64,000 nucleotides of DNA from Bursaphelenchus xylophilus. Its lineage: Eukaryota > Nematoda > Chromadorea > Rhabditida > Aphelenchoididae. Under the pieces are notes generated by a model, which worked only from the letters and a program-made list of their open reading frames with translations, made no database searches and had not been told where the DNA came from. Shown piece by piece: positions 54,089-64,000 of this stretch. The stretch spans positions 11,222,001-11,286,000 of the forward strand of contig CAJFCV020000006.1 of the NCBI GenBank assembly GCA_904066235.2, read 5' to 3'. The stretch's first letter is position 1, and each line of letters begins with the position of its first letter. Position numbers and translations under genes: made by a program.

Positions 54089-56822
54089 ATGGATCCATCT
54101 TGGCCAAAATACCAGCTTCCTAAGGCGAATCGCGACCTACTTTTTCAGTTTTACTGCAATAATTTGGAGAAAACTGTGAAGTATTTCAAAGCGGAGATGG
54201 AGGACCTGCAGGTGATTGCGGAAATCAGAGCTTTCGAGATGATGCCGCTGAATCCGATGACGGAGAAGATGAGTAAGTATTTACAGACTTGTCTGAGCTC
54301 TTCGCAAAGCAAACAATAGATTAAAGACCTGGTATCATCCTGTCGGGAAAACAATGAGCCCTCTGTCGCATCGAAAATCGCATCGCCGCCGAGAAAATGA
54401 ATTGTGTCGCGGCCAAATCAAATTTCTTTTCACTTCAGCGGCATGACCGGCGCAGCGGCATTGTCGTCATTATTTTCCCGACAAGCTGATATTATTATTA
54501 TATTTTCGTGCGTAGACTTTATGAGTCCCCCGCACCGCAAGGACGTAGATGACCAAAAATTCTGGGGAGAGCGGCACTGTGCTCATTATTTTTCCGACAA
54601 ACTGACACCAGGCGCGCCATAAAGTCCGTAGAATCCTACGCGATACGTTTTTTTTCGCGGGCACACCCCACGAGGTGGCCAAAAAAAATTCGGCGGACTT
54701 TGCGCGACAAGTGTGAAGTCTGTCTGGAAAATAATGTGAATTCATCGCATCTCTGGGATAGGAAGTTTTTTTGGTCATACAGTGGGGACCTGATCCAGTG
54801 GCAAAAAACGTGCCATTTTGCATTCGAGAGGTATCAAAAATGTGGCAAAATGCTTCCCTCTCCAAGTGAAAAAACTGCGATTTCAAAAGCGCGCCCGCTC
54901 TTTTTTTGAGTGAAAGGGCGCGAAACGAAGTTTTTTCACTTGGAAGGGTAAGCATTTTGCCACATTTTTGATGCTTCCCAGATGCAAAATGGTATGTTTT
55001 TGCCACTGGATCGGGTCCCCCACTGTATCTTTGCCAGTTTGGCACGAAAAAAATTAATTTTTTGTGGAGGCCTTACTCTTTTCGGCAGAGACAGGCATGA
55101 AAGCTTTTATGCCAACTTTCCTTAAAATGAATATGTATATTACACTTATACTACCCTATTTTCTTTCCAGAAGACCTGTTCAAAGAAACCCTTCCTACCG
55201 CTGACATTAAAGAAGAGCTGCAGGAGGGTCTGTCGGTGATAGTCGCCATTGACGACTACGCAATCGGATTTTCGACCGGATTTAAAGGCGAGGTCAAAGA
55301 AGCCGACGAAACTTTCACTGGATTCAAGGCTGACTATGCCGAAGGTAATTTTTACTACCCATTTTGTTCTTTACTACAAATTTTTTTGTCGTATTTCAGA
55401 CTGCAACGCGTTAACCAAAGTTCCGGCCGAAGCGCGGATGATCAAAGTGATGATAAAAGAGCTGCGAAAAGTCGTCAAATTCCACATTCCAATTGGCCCC
55501 TACTACTCGATTAGTCGAATTTCCATTCAAAAGGAGTTTCTCGGCCACGGTTTCGGGAAGATTCTGTGGAGAGAATCGATGCGATTGGCCAAGAAAAACG
55601 GGATTTTGTATGCTCAGGCCGAGTGTTCGGCGGTGAATTCTACGAAATTGGCGGAGAGTGTGAGTCGCTATTGCCACATGTGAGGTCCCTGACCCAGTGG
55701 CGAAAAACGCGCCATGTTGCATCCGGCAAAGCATCAAAAATGTGGCAAAATACTTCCTTCTCCAAGTGAAAAGCCTCCGATTTCAAAAGCGCGCCCGCTC
55801 TTTTTGTGAGGGAAAGGGAGTGCCCTTCAAACAGAAGTTTTTTTCACTTGGAGAAGGAAGCATTTTGCCACATTTTTGATGCTTCCCGAATGCAAAATGG
55901 TACGTTTTTTGCCACTGGATCAGGTCCCTGATTGTACTGTCCCAGGCGAAACCACAAAAAAGCCCCTCACTGTACCGTCTGTCGGGAAAATAATGTGGAA
56001 TTTTTGCAGCAAAAAGTTTTGCGATTTTTCGTCGCAGTCGCGCATCAAACCTCCAGCCGTCGCAAAGCGATCATGGGCAATTTCAAAGCGCGACAAATCC
56101 ACATTATTTTCCCGACAGACGGATTAAACTCGATTTTTTGTCTTGACGTATTTTTACACAGTTCGGTCGGCGTCGCGAAATGGCTTTCGCGACATACAGT
56201 CAGCACAGTGCGAATAAAAAACGCACTGTGCAAATCCAATCCTTTCCAAAAACATTCACTTCGCACTGTGCGCGGTCGGTGTGCACTGTGTATTTTACTC
56301 GCCGCCGTGCGACAAGTTGTTCGTGCGACAGCGCACCGTGCAGACATTCCAAGACTTTTTTGTTCGGATTTTCGGCCAATTTCAGTCTGTCGGGAAAATA
56401 ACGGCGGATCGTCGCGCCTCGGAATCGCCCATCATCGCTTTGCGACGGCTGCCGAAGCTGGAGATTTGGCGCGCGATAGTGGCGAGACATTTTGATGCGA
56501 CGATCCGCCGTTATTTTCCCGACAGACTGATAATGTGGATTTGTCGCTCCTTGAAATCGCGCAAAATCGAGAGATTTGATGTTAGACTGCGACATTATGC
56601 TGCGACAGCTCCACATTATTTTCCCGACAGGCGCATAACAACGCCCATTAAATAATTTCTGCGTATTTCGCCATAATCATTGCGAATTTTTAGCTGGGCC
56701 TGCGCACTGTTTTTGTCTTCCCATTTGATCGAGCAATCGTGAATGGAAAACCAGCGCTACCGCTCAGACTTCGAGATGGATTAACTGGCTTGAACTTGCT
56801 TGTTGGAAAAATCGACGTTTGA
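54089..56822 (+). CDS. GNAT-family N-acyltransferase, 4 exons
   Basis: Exons 54089-54272, 55171-55344, 55400-55659 and 56694-56822 join in phase to 248 aa. Acyl-CoA-dependent N-acetylation is the expected activity; the substrate is unknown. The acetyl-CoA binding motif A is visible as ISRISIQKEFLGHGFGKILW (Q/R-x-x-G-x-G/A), followed by ECSAVNSTKLAES. Exon 4 continues LGLRTVFVFPF and ends with a DGLTGLNLLVGKIDV tail, which matches how nematode GNAT proteins usually end. Reading straight through the exon 3 donor (AGT|GTGAGT) would give a false stop at 55681. The ATG follows a TTTTCAG acceptor by eight bases. Intron 3 is packed with mobile elements. Confidence 0.8.
54337..54492. mobile_element. 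Family A MITE, subfamily A, GNAT intron 1
   Basis: TCCTGTCGGGAAAACAATGAG on the left and CATTATTTTCCCGACAAGCTG on the right. Further decayed A termini lie at about 54575-54605 and 54717-54750. Confidence 0.75.
54780..55025. mobile_element. Family F fold-back element, copy 6, GNAT intron 1
   Basis: CAGTGGGGACCTGATCC to GGGTCCCCCACTG, flanked by TA on both sides. The compensating change (GGGG/CCCC against the usual GACGG/CCGTC) keeps both ends complementary. Confidence 0.85.
55680..55935. mobile_element. Family F fold-back element, copy 7, GNAT intron 3
   Basis: Starts about 20 bp after the exon 3 donor. Mirrored GAGGTCCCTGACCC/GGATCAGGTCCCTGA ends and the GCGCGCCC centre. Confidence 0.75.
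55977..56126. mobile_element. Family A MITE, subfamily B, GNAT intron 3
   Basis: CCGTCTGTCGGGAAAATAATG to CATTATTTTCCCGACAGACGG. The outermost bases changed on both sides but stay complementary. Confidence 0.8.
56195..56345. repeat. Cluster of TGCACNGTGCA-type motifs, GNAT intron 3
   Basis: Five to six motifs (AGCACAGTGCG, CGCACTGTGCA, CGCACTGTGCG, TGCACTGTG, CGCACCGTGCA) in 150 bp, with more GC-rich spacers than the 8.7-kb array. Confidence 0.7.
56384..56531. mobile_element. Family A MITE, subfamily C, GNAT intron 3
   Basis: Intact: CAGTCTGTCGGGAAAATAAC with inner TIR GGCGGATCGTCGC and the mirrored GCGACGATCCGCC on the right. Confidence 0.85.
56528..56640. mobile_element. Family A MITE, subfamily B, abutting the subfamily C copy
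   Basis: GATAATGTGGATTTGTCGC on the left, where the outer TIR is shared with or replaced by the end of the C copy, and CACATTATTTTCCCGACAGG on the right. Confidence 0.65.
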
Positions 56823-57494
56823 GAAAATTTGCAGATAAAAATTGTTCATAAACTTTTTATGTCTTATGTCCTATTTCTCCCGTAAGGAGAGAAGTTTCCT
56901 CAAAAAAACTAAATAGTTCTTTCGGACGAAACTGGCAAAAATACGGCCAGAAAACGGAGCCTTTGCCAACAGTTGATCGAGAATTGATCATTGCATCTTT
57001 TGCGCCGCCCAATTCGTCCTAGCTCGGATGAGCCTTCTCTCCTCAAAGGAAAGCTATTTTCGGCCAGAAAAGGAGACATTTGGCACTATTTGGAATGCTT
57101 CCTGGAAGCAATGGGATGCGCTTTTTTAGCACCGGATCCTGCCCCACAAATCTTTTCACACTGATAAGGGAAATGCCAATTAACCCCCAGCAATAAATCA
57201 AAATTAAAAATTATTATCACTGACAAAAGGTAATCACATCGAACAAACAAAATTACTCTTTGCACTTCATATTTCTGTGGGTTTTTATTCAACAAAAATA
57301 AAACAACATTTAACTGTGAAAATAACAAGTAAAATAACAAATTGGATAACAAATGTGAGTTAGATTATTATTATTATTATTATGGGCAGATTAATTTGGA
57401 GACTGATTAGAGACAAGAAGAGGTCGTTTCCACCACTGACGCTTTCTGTCGCCGTGTTTCCGTCGTTAACTTCCTCAATTTCTTGATGTCTTGT

Positions 57495-58721
57495 TTATTC
57501 GTCTTCTTCCTCAGAACTTTCTTCTTCCTCATCAAAAGTTAATTCTAATTCAAGACTTTCTTCTTCCTCAAGACTTTCTTCTTCCCCTTCTCCCTCTTCA
57601 TTGGCATCCGACGCCTTCTGGGCCATCTCTCTTCCAAGTTCTTCCTGTTGCTTCCGAGCCTTCTCCTTCGCAGCCAACTCCTTTTTCAGCGGCTCGATTT
57701 GCTCCCGAAGCTGTGCGATTTTCTCATTCAAGCCCTTGAGATCGTTCTTGGACTTGACATTCTTCTCGATCTCCTCGTCGACCCGTTGCTTGTATCCCTC
57801 CAGCATCTGCAAGTTCGTGCTGCATTGGGAGCGAGAGCGGTTCAGTTCGTCGCGGAGTTTGCCGGAAATTTCGTCCTTCTCTCTGCATTCAGCTTGACAC
57901 TTTTGGATAACCTCCTTCAATCTACTGTTTTCCTCCTCAGTCGAGGCAAGCTTTTTGAGAAGATCGCTGTAATCGGCGTTCAACTTCGTGTACTCTGGAG
58001 TGTCTTTGGGACTGAGGACTTGGCCAACCATCGACTTGACGGTTTGAACTCGGCTTAAAGTGTCGTCATCCACTTTTTCCGTGAGAATATTCATAATAGC
58101 CGAAAATTTCGCGTCAAAACGGCGGGTGAGCCGCCGGACGACGGACTCGGAGATACGACACAGCTAAAACAAATCAAAAATAACTACTAATTCCCTGAAG
58201 AAACAATCTCTTGGAAAAAAGGAGTTCGTTCAAAGTCCGACGCTTAGATCTTCTTCGAATTTTTAACACACATAATGCATCAGGGCCATGTATCAATTAC
58301 TGAAAATTTCAGCTCGCGACAGGCAAAAGAACCCCAGAATTTTGGCCAAATTTCGACCTAAAATCGCTGTGCTAGACACCTCACAAATCTCTTAAAAATT
58401 TTACCTAAATTTTCGCCAAAATTTTACGAAAATCTGAGCGTTGCATTACAACATCTTCTCTTCTAAAAACCAATTTAAACACACAAAATTTACCTTATTT
58501 GGTCTGACTTTAACACAAATCTCCTTATGGTCTTTAGTCAACACAGTAGATGGCAAGATGTCAACTCCATTATACGTGCATTTTTCGTACGAGAATCCAT
58601 AAACGTCGTTGTTTTCCAGGTACTCCTCGATCAATCCGCAAATCGTTTCGGTACGGTCAAAATCGTCCTTCTTGAGCTCGACGATTTCGTCATTTCCCAT
58701 ATCCAACAGAATCTTAGCCAT
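57495..58721 (-). CDS. Coiled-coil protein with acidic tail, 2 exons
   Basis: Exons 58721-58494 and 58163-57495 join in phase 0 to 298 aa. Residues 1-76 form a compact alpha/beta-like region (MAKILLDMGNDEIVELKKDD, ending VKVRPNK). The SKP1/POZ-like impression is weak, and I do not assign the family. Residues about 115-250 are heptad-rich coiled coil (ELNRSRSQCSTNLQMLEGYK, then EEIEKNVKSKNDLKGLNEKI). The last 45 residues are almost all Glu/Asp/Ser. A TTTCAG acceptor 26 bases before the ATG suggests trans-splicing. Function is unknown. Confidence 0.75.
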
Positions 58722-58749
58722 GGCTAGCGAGTAAATTTGTGGGTATTCT

Positions 58750-59423
58750 GAAATTAAAACGCTTTAGAGACATTTAAAAAAGTTGGTAGACGAATGCTCG
58801 CATCATGAATATAAAAAACACTCAAAATCAGAAAAAAACTCAAGTACAAAGCGTTCATATTCCATTTCATGATCATGATAAACAAAAATGACGAAATAAA
58901 TATTCTAGCGAAAAAAAATCGATATTTTTTCTTCTTCCCACAACGAAATTGAGGACTATCAAAAAACCTTGGCATTCTGTGAAATCGCTGTAGATGGGCG
59001 TTTTATCGATTAGCAAGGAACTTACTGCATTTTTAGCATTCGAAATTGACAATGAAGAGTTGATAGGCTTTGATGTTTTAGGTTATCCGAGGATTTATCA
59101 ATTTCAGTCAAATCTTCACAGCGAATTTTAGAAATTCAGTTTTTGTTGTGAAATTATTGGTGCATTATTGTCTAGTGAAGTAAAGTTGGCTTTAGGTTAT
59201 TGATAATCTTAGTTAATTTGTTCGCACAATTTTCGAAATTGATTTTTGTCTTTTGAGATGTTGCTCATCATGTATAACATCATTTTTCAATAACGCCTGG
59301 CAATGAGATGTCTTTAACATGCGACAAACAGAGTTGGATCAAAGCCGGCTAGGTTTTAGAACATAATTCAAGATATATGCGGAATGATTGCCTTTATTTT
59401 TCTGGAAACCGCCGAGAGTTTTT
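58750..59423. other. Upstream region of the coiled-coil gene, no feature recognised
   Basis: AT-rich, presumably holding the promoter of the minus-strand gene ending at 58721. No exon or known element was seen. Confidence 0.4.
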
Positions 59424-59942
59424 GAACCAAACCTGCCCAAAAATTGACACTTTTTTTTTTGCGATTTTCGGTTCACAAATTTCACGATCGATTACTAATG
59501 AGGTCGCAAAATATTTCTCCAAGAGAGGAAGATTTTATCATCCGTGGCAAGAAAGTTTTGGGCAAAACTCGTTTTTTCTTACCTAACTCTCCTCATTTTG
59601 CATGCTATCTCGAAAAGAAGGCTGCTGAATTTCTCGGCTCCCACTGTAAAGTGGAATATAGAACTTTTAGGAAAGCATTTACGGCTAGTTCCTGAAATTT
59701 CTACATTCCACTTTACAGCGGTAGCCAAGAAATGCAGCAGCCTTCTTTTCGAACTAGCATGTAAAATGAGGAGTTAGGCAGGCAAAAAGGAATTTTGTCC
59801 AAAACTTTCTTGCCACGGACGAGAAAATGTTCCTCTCTTGGAGAAATATCTTGCGACCTCATTAGTAATCGATCGTGAAATTTGTGAACCGAAATCGGAA
59901 AAAAAGTGTCAATTTTTGGGCAGGTTTGGTGACAGTTTTGCC
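59424..59942. repeat. About 510-bp near-perfect hairpin with almost no loop
   Basis: 59427 (CCAAACCTGCCCAAAAATTG) mirrors about 59935. The blocks GATCGATTACTAATGAGGTC, GGCAAGAAAGTTTTGGGCAA and CATTCCACTTTACAG all recur in complement. The apex is near 59683 and the arms are about 255 bp. Confidence 0.85.
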
Positions 59943-60197
59943 ACCCACTTTACAGTGGCACCCGAGATATTCAGTCTTCTTTTTGTCGAGACAGCACGCG
60001 AAATGAAGAGATTCGGACAGACAAAAAAGGCCTTTCTTCCAGAACTATTTCGACCTTGAAATAAATCTGCCTTGATTAACCGCGCAAGGCACAGATGCCA
60101 TGTATTTCGTAATATTACTCAAATATTGATAGTCAAAACGCATTTTATTCTTCAGGAAGAAAATAGCTTTTCAGAAAACGAAAAAAATAAAAATTTA

Positions 60198-60620
60198 TCA
60201 GTCATGAGGAGAATCGTCGGAGATTTGGAATTGATCTTGATTAAGGACCTCAAAACTTTCGCCTGTAGATGACTCCTCGAGCTTCTTTTCCGATTCTTTG
60301 CCACTCGAAATCGTATTAGAATGAATTGTTAGACGGTTTAATTCCTCGGCCATGTCCTGAAGACGCCAGTTTACTTCCGCGTTTCGCTCAATCTCTTCGT
60401 CCATCCGTTTTTTATAGCCTTGCATCTTGCGCAGATTCAGTTCGCATTGAGATTTGGAGAGCTTCGAGTCTTGTCTCAATTCGGCGACCAATTTCCTTTC
60501 CTACTCGAGTTTAGTATTCATTTCATTATAAAATTCGTTGATACGTTCCTTCAAGACTTCTGCGAAGATCTGAAATTCCTTCAGTAGTAGCTTGGTGCCG
60601 TCACGCGTCGCTTTAAGAGA
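60198..60620 (-). pseudogene. Degenerate paralogue of the coiled-coil gene
   Basis: The minus-strand frame ELRQDSKLSKSQCELNLRKM then QGYKKRMDEEIERN matches the coiled coil of the 57495-58721 gene. Upstream the same frame continues (KEFQIFAEVLKERINEFYNE) but is broken by a TAG at 60503-60501. The N-terminal exon and the long acidic tail are missing. It could also be a rearranged gene read from the ATG at 60491, but the stop and missing parts favour a pseudogene. Confidence 0.65.
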
Positions 60621-60939
60621 ATGTTTGCAGATAAAAATTGTTTGTAAACTTCACATCCTTCCCAGTATTTTTCAAGCAATTTGGTTTAACAAGATCATGA
60701 AATTTTTACTTTTATGAACGCTAGATGCCTGGCTCCGACTTTGGGCTCGGGAGCCGGAGCCAAAAGCCGGCTCCGGACCCGTGGCAATCTCTGATTCCGG
60801 GCAACGGATTTTTTGGCCATATAGGGCACCATCAAGGCGAAAGCGAACCCCACGATGTTGTTCCTCGCTTTAGTTAGTCCAAACACTAGAATCGGTCAAA
60901 ATGGACATTTTTTACGCTCTCTAGCCGGCCTTCTGACTT

Positions 60940-60995
60940 GAACGACACAATCGGCGCAACAACATTGTGCTCATTATTTTTCCGACAGACTGATA
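60940..60995. mobile_element. Family A MITE, right terminal fragment
   Basis: GACACAATCGGCGCAACAAC then TGCTCATTATTTTTCCGACAG. Confidence 0.55.
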
Positions 60996-61196
60996 TGTAA
61001 AATGAACGATTTCAGAAGCCCTAAGAGTCAGCTACAAACCTCTGTACATCAAAACCTTTCTATAACGAAACTCTTTTTTCGTCCCTAGCGATTCGTTGTA
61101 CGTAGGTTTCACTACGTTTTTTTCAAAAGTAAGTGCCATTCGCCCGCTACTGTCGGTTGATTCCCAAAAATTTACCGCTGAATCTTCGTATAATTT

Positions 61197-61250
61197 TCCT
61201 GTTGCCCGCAAGTGTCGGCTGCCCGCAAATGTAACAAGAGCGGCTGCCCG
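61197..61250. repeat. Small cluster of GCGGGCA-type units
   Basis: GTTGCCCGCAAGTGTCGG, GCTGCCCGCAAATG and GGCTGCCCG: the same units as in 26281-27018. Confidence 0.7.
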
Positions 61251-61457
61251 AATGTGTGAGCGTTAACAAACACAGAAAGCCTGCTGAAGGATGAGGGCCA
61301 ATAAGGAGCAATCATTTTTGCTCGCGTTACCTTTTCTCAACGCTTGCATCGCTTTACCGCTTCTTCTGCACAGTCATTTTAGGCTCTTTTTACCTTCTCT
61401 CCGTTGGGATTGCGGACCAATGCATTTGTCTCATCCTTAACCTGGTTCATACGCGCT

Positions 61458-64000
61458 ATGTCATTCCTCTTGAGTTTTGCACGAAGCTTTACATCCCTAT
61501 TTTGGAGTTATAACGATGTGAAGAACGGAGAAATCGAGGATGACGCGGTACCAAAGATTTTGGATTTTGGAGCTGTAAATGATGAAATTTTAATTTCCAA
61601 CAGATTGCTGCACAAATTGCCGCAGGAAGTAAGTCAAATATTGCACATGCAAGAAGATGTTAAATTTCCGAACTGACAGAGGAAGTACGCCAAGTGCGAC
61701 GCTCATTTTTTCTCTAAATTTTTCACACGTGCCGGGTATAGTCCACATATCAATTCTAAAAATTTTAGCTTTGAAACTTGGCAGAAATTTAGAATAATTT
61801 TTTCTATAAAATATATGCGAGAATCCTAGCTCGCGCTTTGCTGAAACCACCGTGATTTTTAAGTCGAAAGTCGGCAAAAGTTTGAGACCTTTTGCCAAAT
61901 TTAGGCCAGAAAAGTTTCATGCCTATTTCTACCATAAAGGGTGATTTTTCTATAAAAAATCGATTTTTCCGTACGAAACTAGCAAAGTTATGGCAAAAGG
62001 TGTTTCTCTCCCTGATACGCGTCGGATACTTTCTCGGCCCTAAACATTGTTGGACATCTCAACGGCGCTTGCAAAGCACGAGCTGGAACCTTTAGAAATT
62101 GATATTTAATCTATGCCCGAAGTGTGCGCGAAATTTAAAGAAAAGCTGAGCGTCGCACATGGGTGCTTCCGTTATGAGAAAAATCCGGCACCAAATCTTC
62201 CGTAAAGTGTCCTTGCAGTTGTTGAAAAAAGGAATATCAATATTGCAGGTTCGCATGTTGATTTTGCGTCGCTTGAAGACTTTCGACGTCCTGAAGCTCT
62301 ATCATCATAACTGCTCGGACATGAGTTGGGCCGACCAACGACTCCCACCAGTTCATCGTTGCACGACGGACAAGACGGCTTCGCGTGCTGAGAGAGTGTA
62401 CAGGTACTTCAGATTGCGATGCCTCTTTTACTGTCAACGCCACCTTTAGGGAGCTGGTCTACGTTTCGAGAAACACCCTTAGATCTCAAGCTTTGCCGAC
62501 GTGCAACAACACGCTAAAGGAGATGTTTCAAACCTTCGACAGGCACCATAAAGTGAACATCGAGTTCACTGTGTTGTTTGAAGAACCGCAAGACAAACCG
62601 TTCTATGTCGACTCCGCTTGGTCTTGGGTTACATTCAACGGGCGAATACGGATCTACAATAACGAAAAGAAATGGGCTGGACGGGAGGAGGCCGTTTTGT
62701 GGCTTCGTATCTGGGCGCAATTAGTAAGTTGACTGTGCAAGATTTCTGGAATATTATTTGTCAAAAGTCGAAGTAGATAGGTCTCCATCATCAGCAAAGA
62801 CCGCCGATTATAAATGTTCGTATTTCCGTAAAACATGAGTTGATATATATATTGCCAAAGGAGCGTTTGCAGTGCGACGCTCAGATTTTCTTTCCATTTT
62901 GCACACCCATGGGCAACATGTCAATGTCTGAAACTTTTAACTCGCGTTTTTAAGCTAACAAGGGAAACGCTCTAATCGTAAGTGCGACGCTGAGATTTTG
63001 ACGAAACTTGTCACAAATTTAGATTGATTTTAGCAAGACATATCCGTGATTTCTAGCCACCGGTTTGTAGAAATGACCGAGATTTTTAGATCGAAAGTTG
63101 ACAAAAGTGTAACACTTTTTTTGCGGATTTTATCATGAAAAGTTTCATGTCCGTTTCTACCGTAGAGGGCAATAGTTCCACAAAAAATCAAAGATTTCCG
63201 CAATAAACTGGCAAAGATATGGCATAAAGTGTTTTCTTCTCACAATCAGGCCGCTCCCCGCGTTTGGCGTGCTCTCTCGGCCGCAGAGATCGTTGAATAT
63301 CTCGGCTGCGTCTGCCAAGCGCGAGCTAAAATTGATAAGTGGCATATGACAAAAGTGTGTGCAAAATTTAAAGAAAATCTGAGCGTCGCGCTTGGGGTAC
63401 TTCCTTTGTAAGAGAAAATTATTCGCAGCTGGGAGACTTTCCTTGTAGGATACGGATAGGATCACGCGGTTGCATAGAAAGTTATAGCAAAGATCGAATT
63501 AGAAACATTGTGTATGGATATGTCCGTTTTAGAATGTCGTGTTTTGTTGGTTGTAGATATAAGACTGGTTGTAATCTTTAATTGACTGATCAAATATTAA
63601 TACATACACACATATAAACAACTGTTTCTCTTGCAGTTCGTGGATCGAAAAGCTGTTGCTGCGTATTACGACAAAAAGTTGAACCGATTGTACTACGGGG
63701 AATACGAAGGACGTGATGGCAACAACATAGTCGACATCTTCTATTCAACACCAGGAGAGAGAGGAAGGACCCGTGTGTTTCAAGTCCGCTCGCATCTCGA
63801 TGCAAGGACTTTTATGGAAGCGGCGGATGAAAAGTTTTTCGTTGTGACCGATTTGCTTTACGAAGAGCATGCCAAGATCAACTATTATGACATGCAGACG
63901 GGCAGACAGTGCTTTATATGGTACGACGCCATACTTGTGGATATGATTCAATGTGGGGACCAATTGCTTCTGGAGACCGAGCATAAGATGGCTCTTTTTC
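61458..64000 (+). CDS. F-box protein, partial (runs off the window)
   Basis: Exon A ends at 61628 (GAA|GTAAGT) and exon B starts at 62249, phase 0. Across the junction the protein reads NRLLHKLPQE|VRMLILRRLK, then TFDVLKLYHHN, a clear F-box (LPxEVxxxILxxLxxxDLLKL). F-box proteins dock substrates onto SCF ubiquitin ligases. Exon B ends at 62723 and exon C runs 63637 to the window end without a stop (FVDRKAVAAYYDKKLNRLYY...). Within exon B the open frame changes between about 62325 and 62410, so an extra short intron (a GT at 62325 with an AG at 62403 or 62412 fits the phase) or a frameshift is needed. The start codon is uncertain; 61458 is the first ATG in frame. Introns hold two family H elements. 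Confidence 0.6.
61676..62176. mobile_element. Family H element, F-box gene intron
   Basis: Left end GAGGAAGTACGCCAAGTGCG then ACGCTCATTTT. Right end CTGAGCGTCGCACATGGGTG then CTTCCGTTATGA. The internal CATGCCTATTTCTACCATA and TTTCTCTCCCTGATACGCG blocks are present. Confidence 0.7.
62959..63408. mobile_element. Family H element, complete, F-box gene intron
   Basis: Begins CAAGGGAAACGC, then AGTGCGACGCTGAGATTTTG. Ends ATCTGAGCGTCGCGCTTGGG, then GTACTTCCTTTG. TAA flanks both sides (62956-62958, 63409-63411). The 450-bp interior holds TTTCTACCGTAGAGGGCAAT and GTGCTCTCTCGGCCGCAGAG. Use this copy as the family reference. Confidence 0.8.

Noticed and set aside
55249..55683. 144-aa GNAT frame ending at 55683 as the complete protein
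   Set aside because: It reads through the intron 55345-55399 and past the donor at 55660. The phase-consistent exon set ending at 56822 gives the conserved GNAT C-terminus.
57601..58058. Plus-strand frames of 98 and 136 aa
   Set aside because: Antisense of the coiled-coil/acidic exon.

Overview
This window is nuclear DNA of a nematode. The evidence is short TTTCAG/TTTAG splice acceptors, many of them placed just upstream of start codons as expected for spliced-leader trans-splicing. Small exons are separated by AT-rich introns, and the gene content is typical of worms: a UDP-glucuronosyltransferase, an F-box protein, a GNAT acyltransferase and nematode-type four-TM proteins. I could not go below 'rhabditid-type nematode' from sequence alone.

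Layout, left to right. 22-12637 (+) is a seven-exon C2H2 zinc-finger gene of about 757 aa with a 7.6-kb intron full of repeats. 12638-22290 is mostly non-coding and rich in MITEs. 22398-24643 and 28361-30657 (+) are two paralogous small four-TM (LAPTM-like) genes. 31615-37308 (+) is a complete succinate dehydrogenase flavoprotein subunit gene of 648 aa in seven exons. 37786-39385 is an inverted-repeat structure whose loop carries a compact gene for a secreted eight-cysteine peptide (38496-38657, minus). 39790-44657 (-) is a complete TM9SF2 orthologue of 651 aa in eight exons. 47462-51741 (+) is a complete UDP-glucuronosyltransferase of 521 aa in seven exons. 54089-56822 (+) is a GNAT-fold N-acyltransferase of 248 aa in four exons. 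57495-58721 (-) is a coiled-coil/acidic-tail protein of 298 aa, with a stop-containing paralogous fragment at about 60198-60620. 61458-64000 (+) is an F-box gene that runs off the window.

The protein-coding genes look like a housekeeping and detoxification mix and not one pathway. The unusual part is the repeat landscape, with at least seven families of short inverted-repeat elements, often nested and mostly in introns. They are: (A) TGTCGGGAAAATAA MITEs in three subfamilies with a shared outer and different inner TIR; (F) about 250-bp near-perfect fold-backs with TA target duplications; (H) CAAGGGAAGT-ended elements with TTA/TAA target duplications, two large members of which carry tRNA-like sequence in their arms; (N) CACGTCAA-ended elements with 5-bp target duplications; arrays of the palindrome TGCACNGTGCA; a mirror-image array of GCGGGCA units; and other long hairpins. 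Repeats make up several introns almost completely. All exon boundaries were joined by eye from GT/AG sites and reading-frame phase. No transcript data or database search was available.
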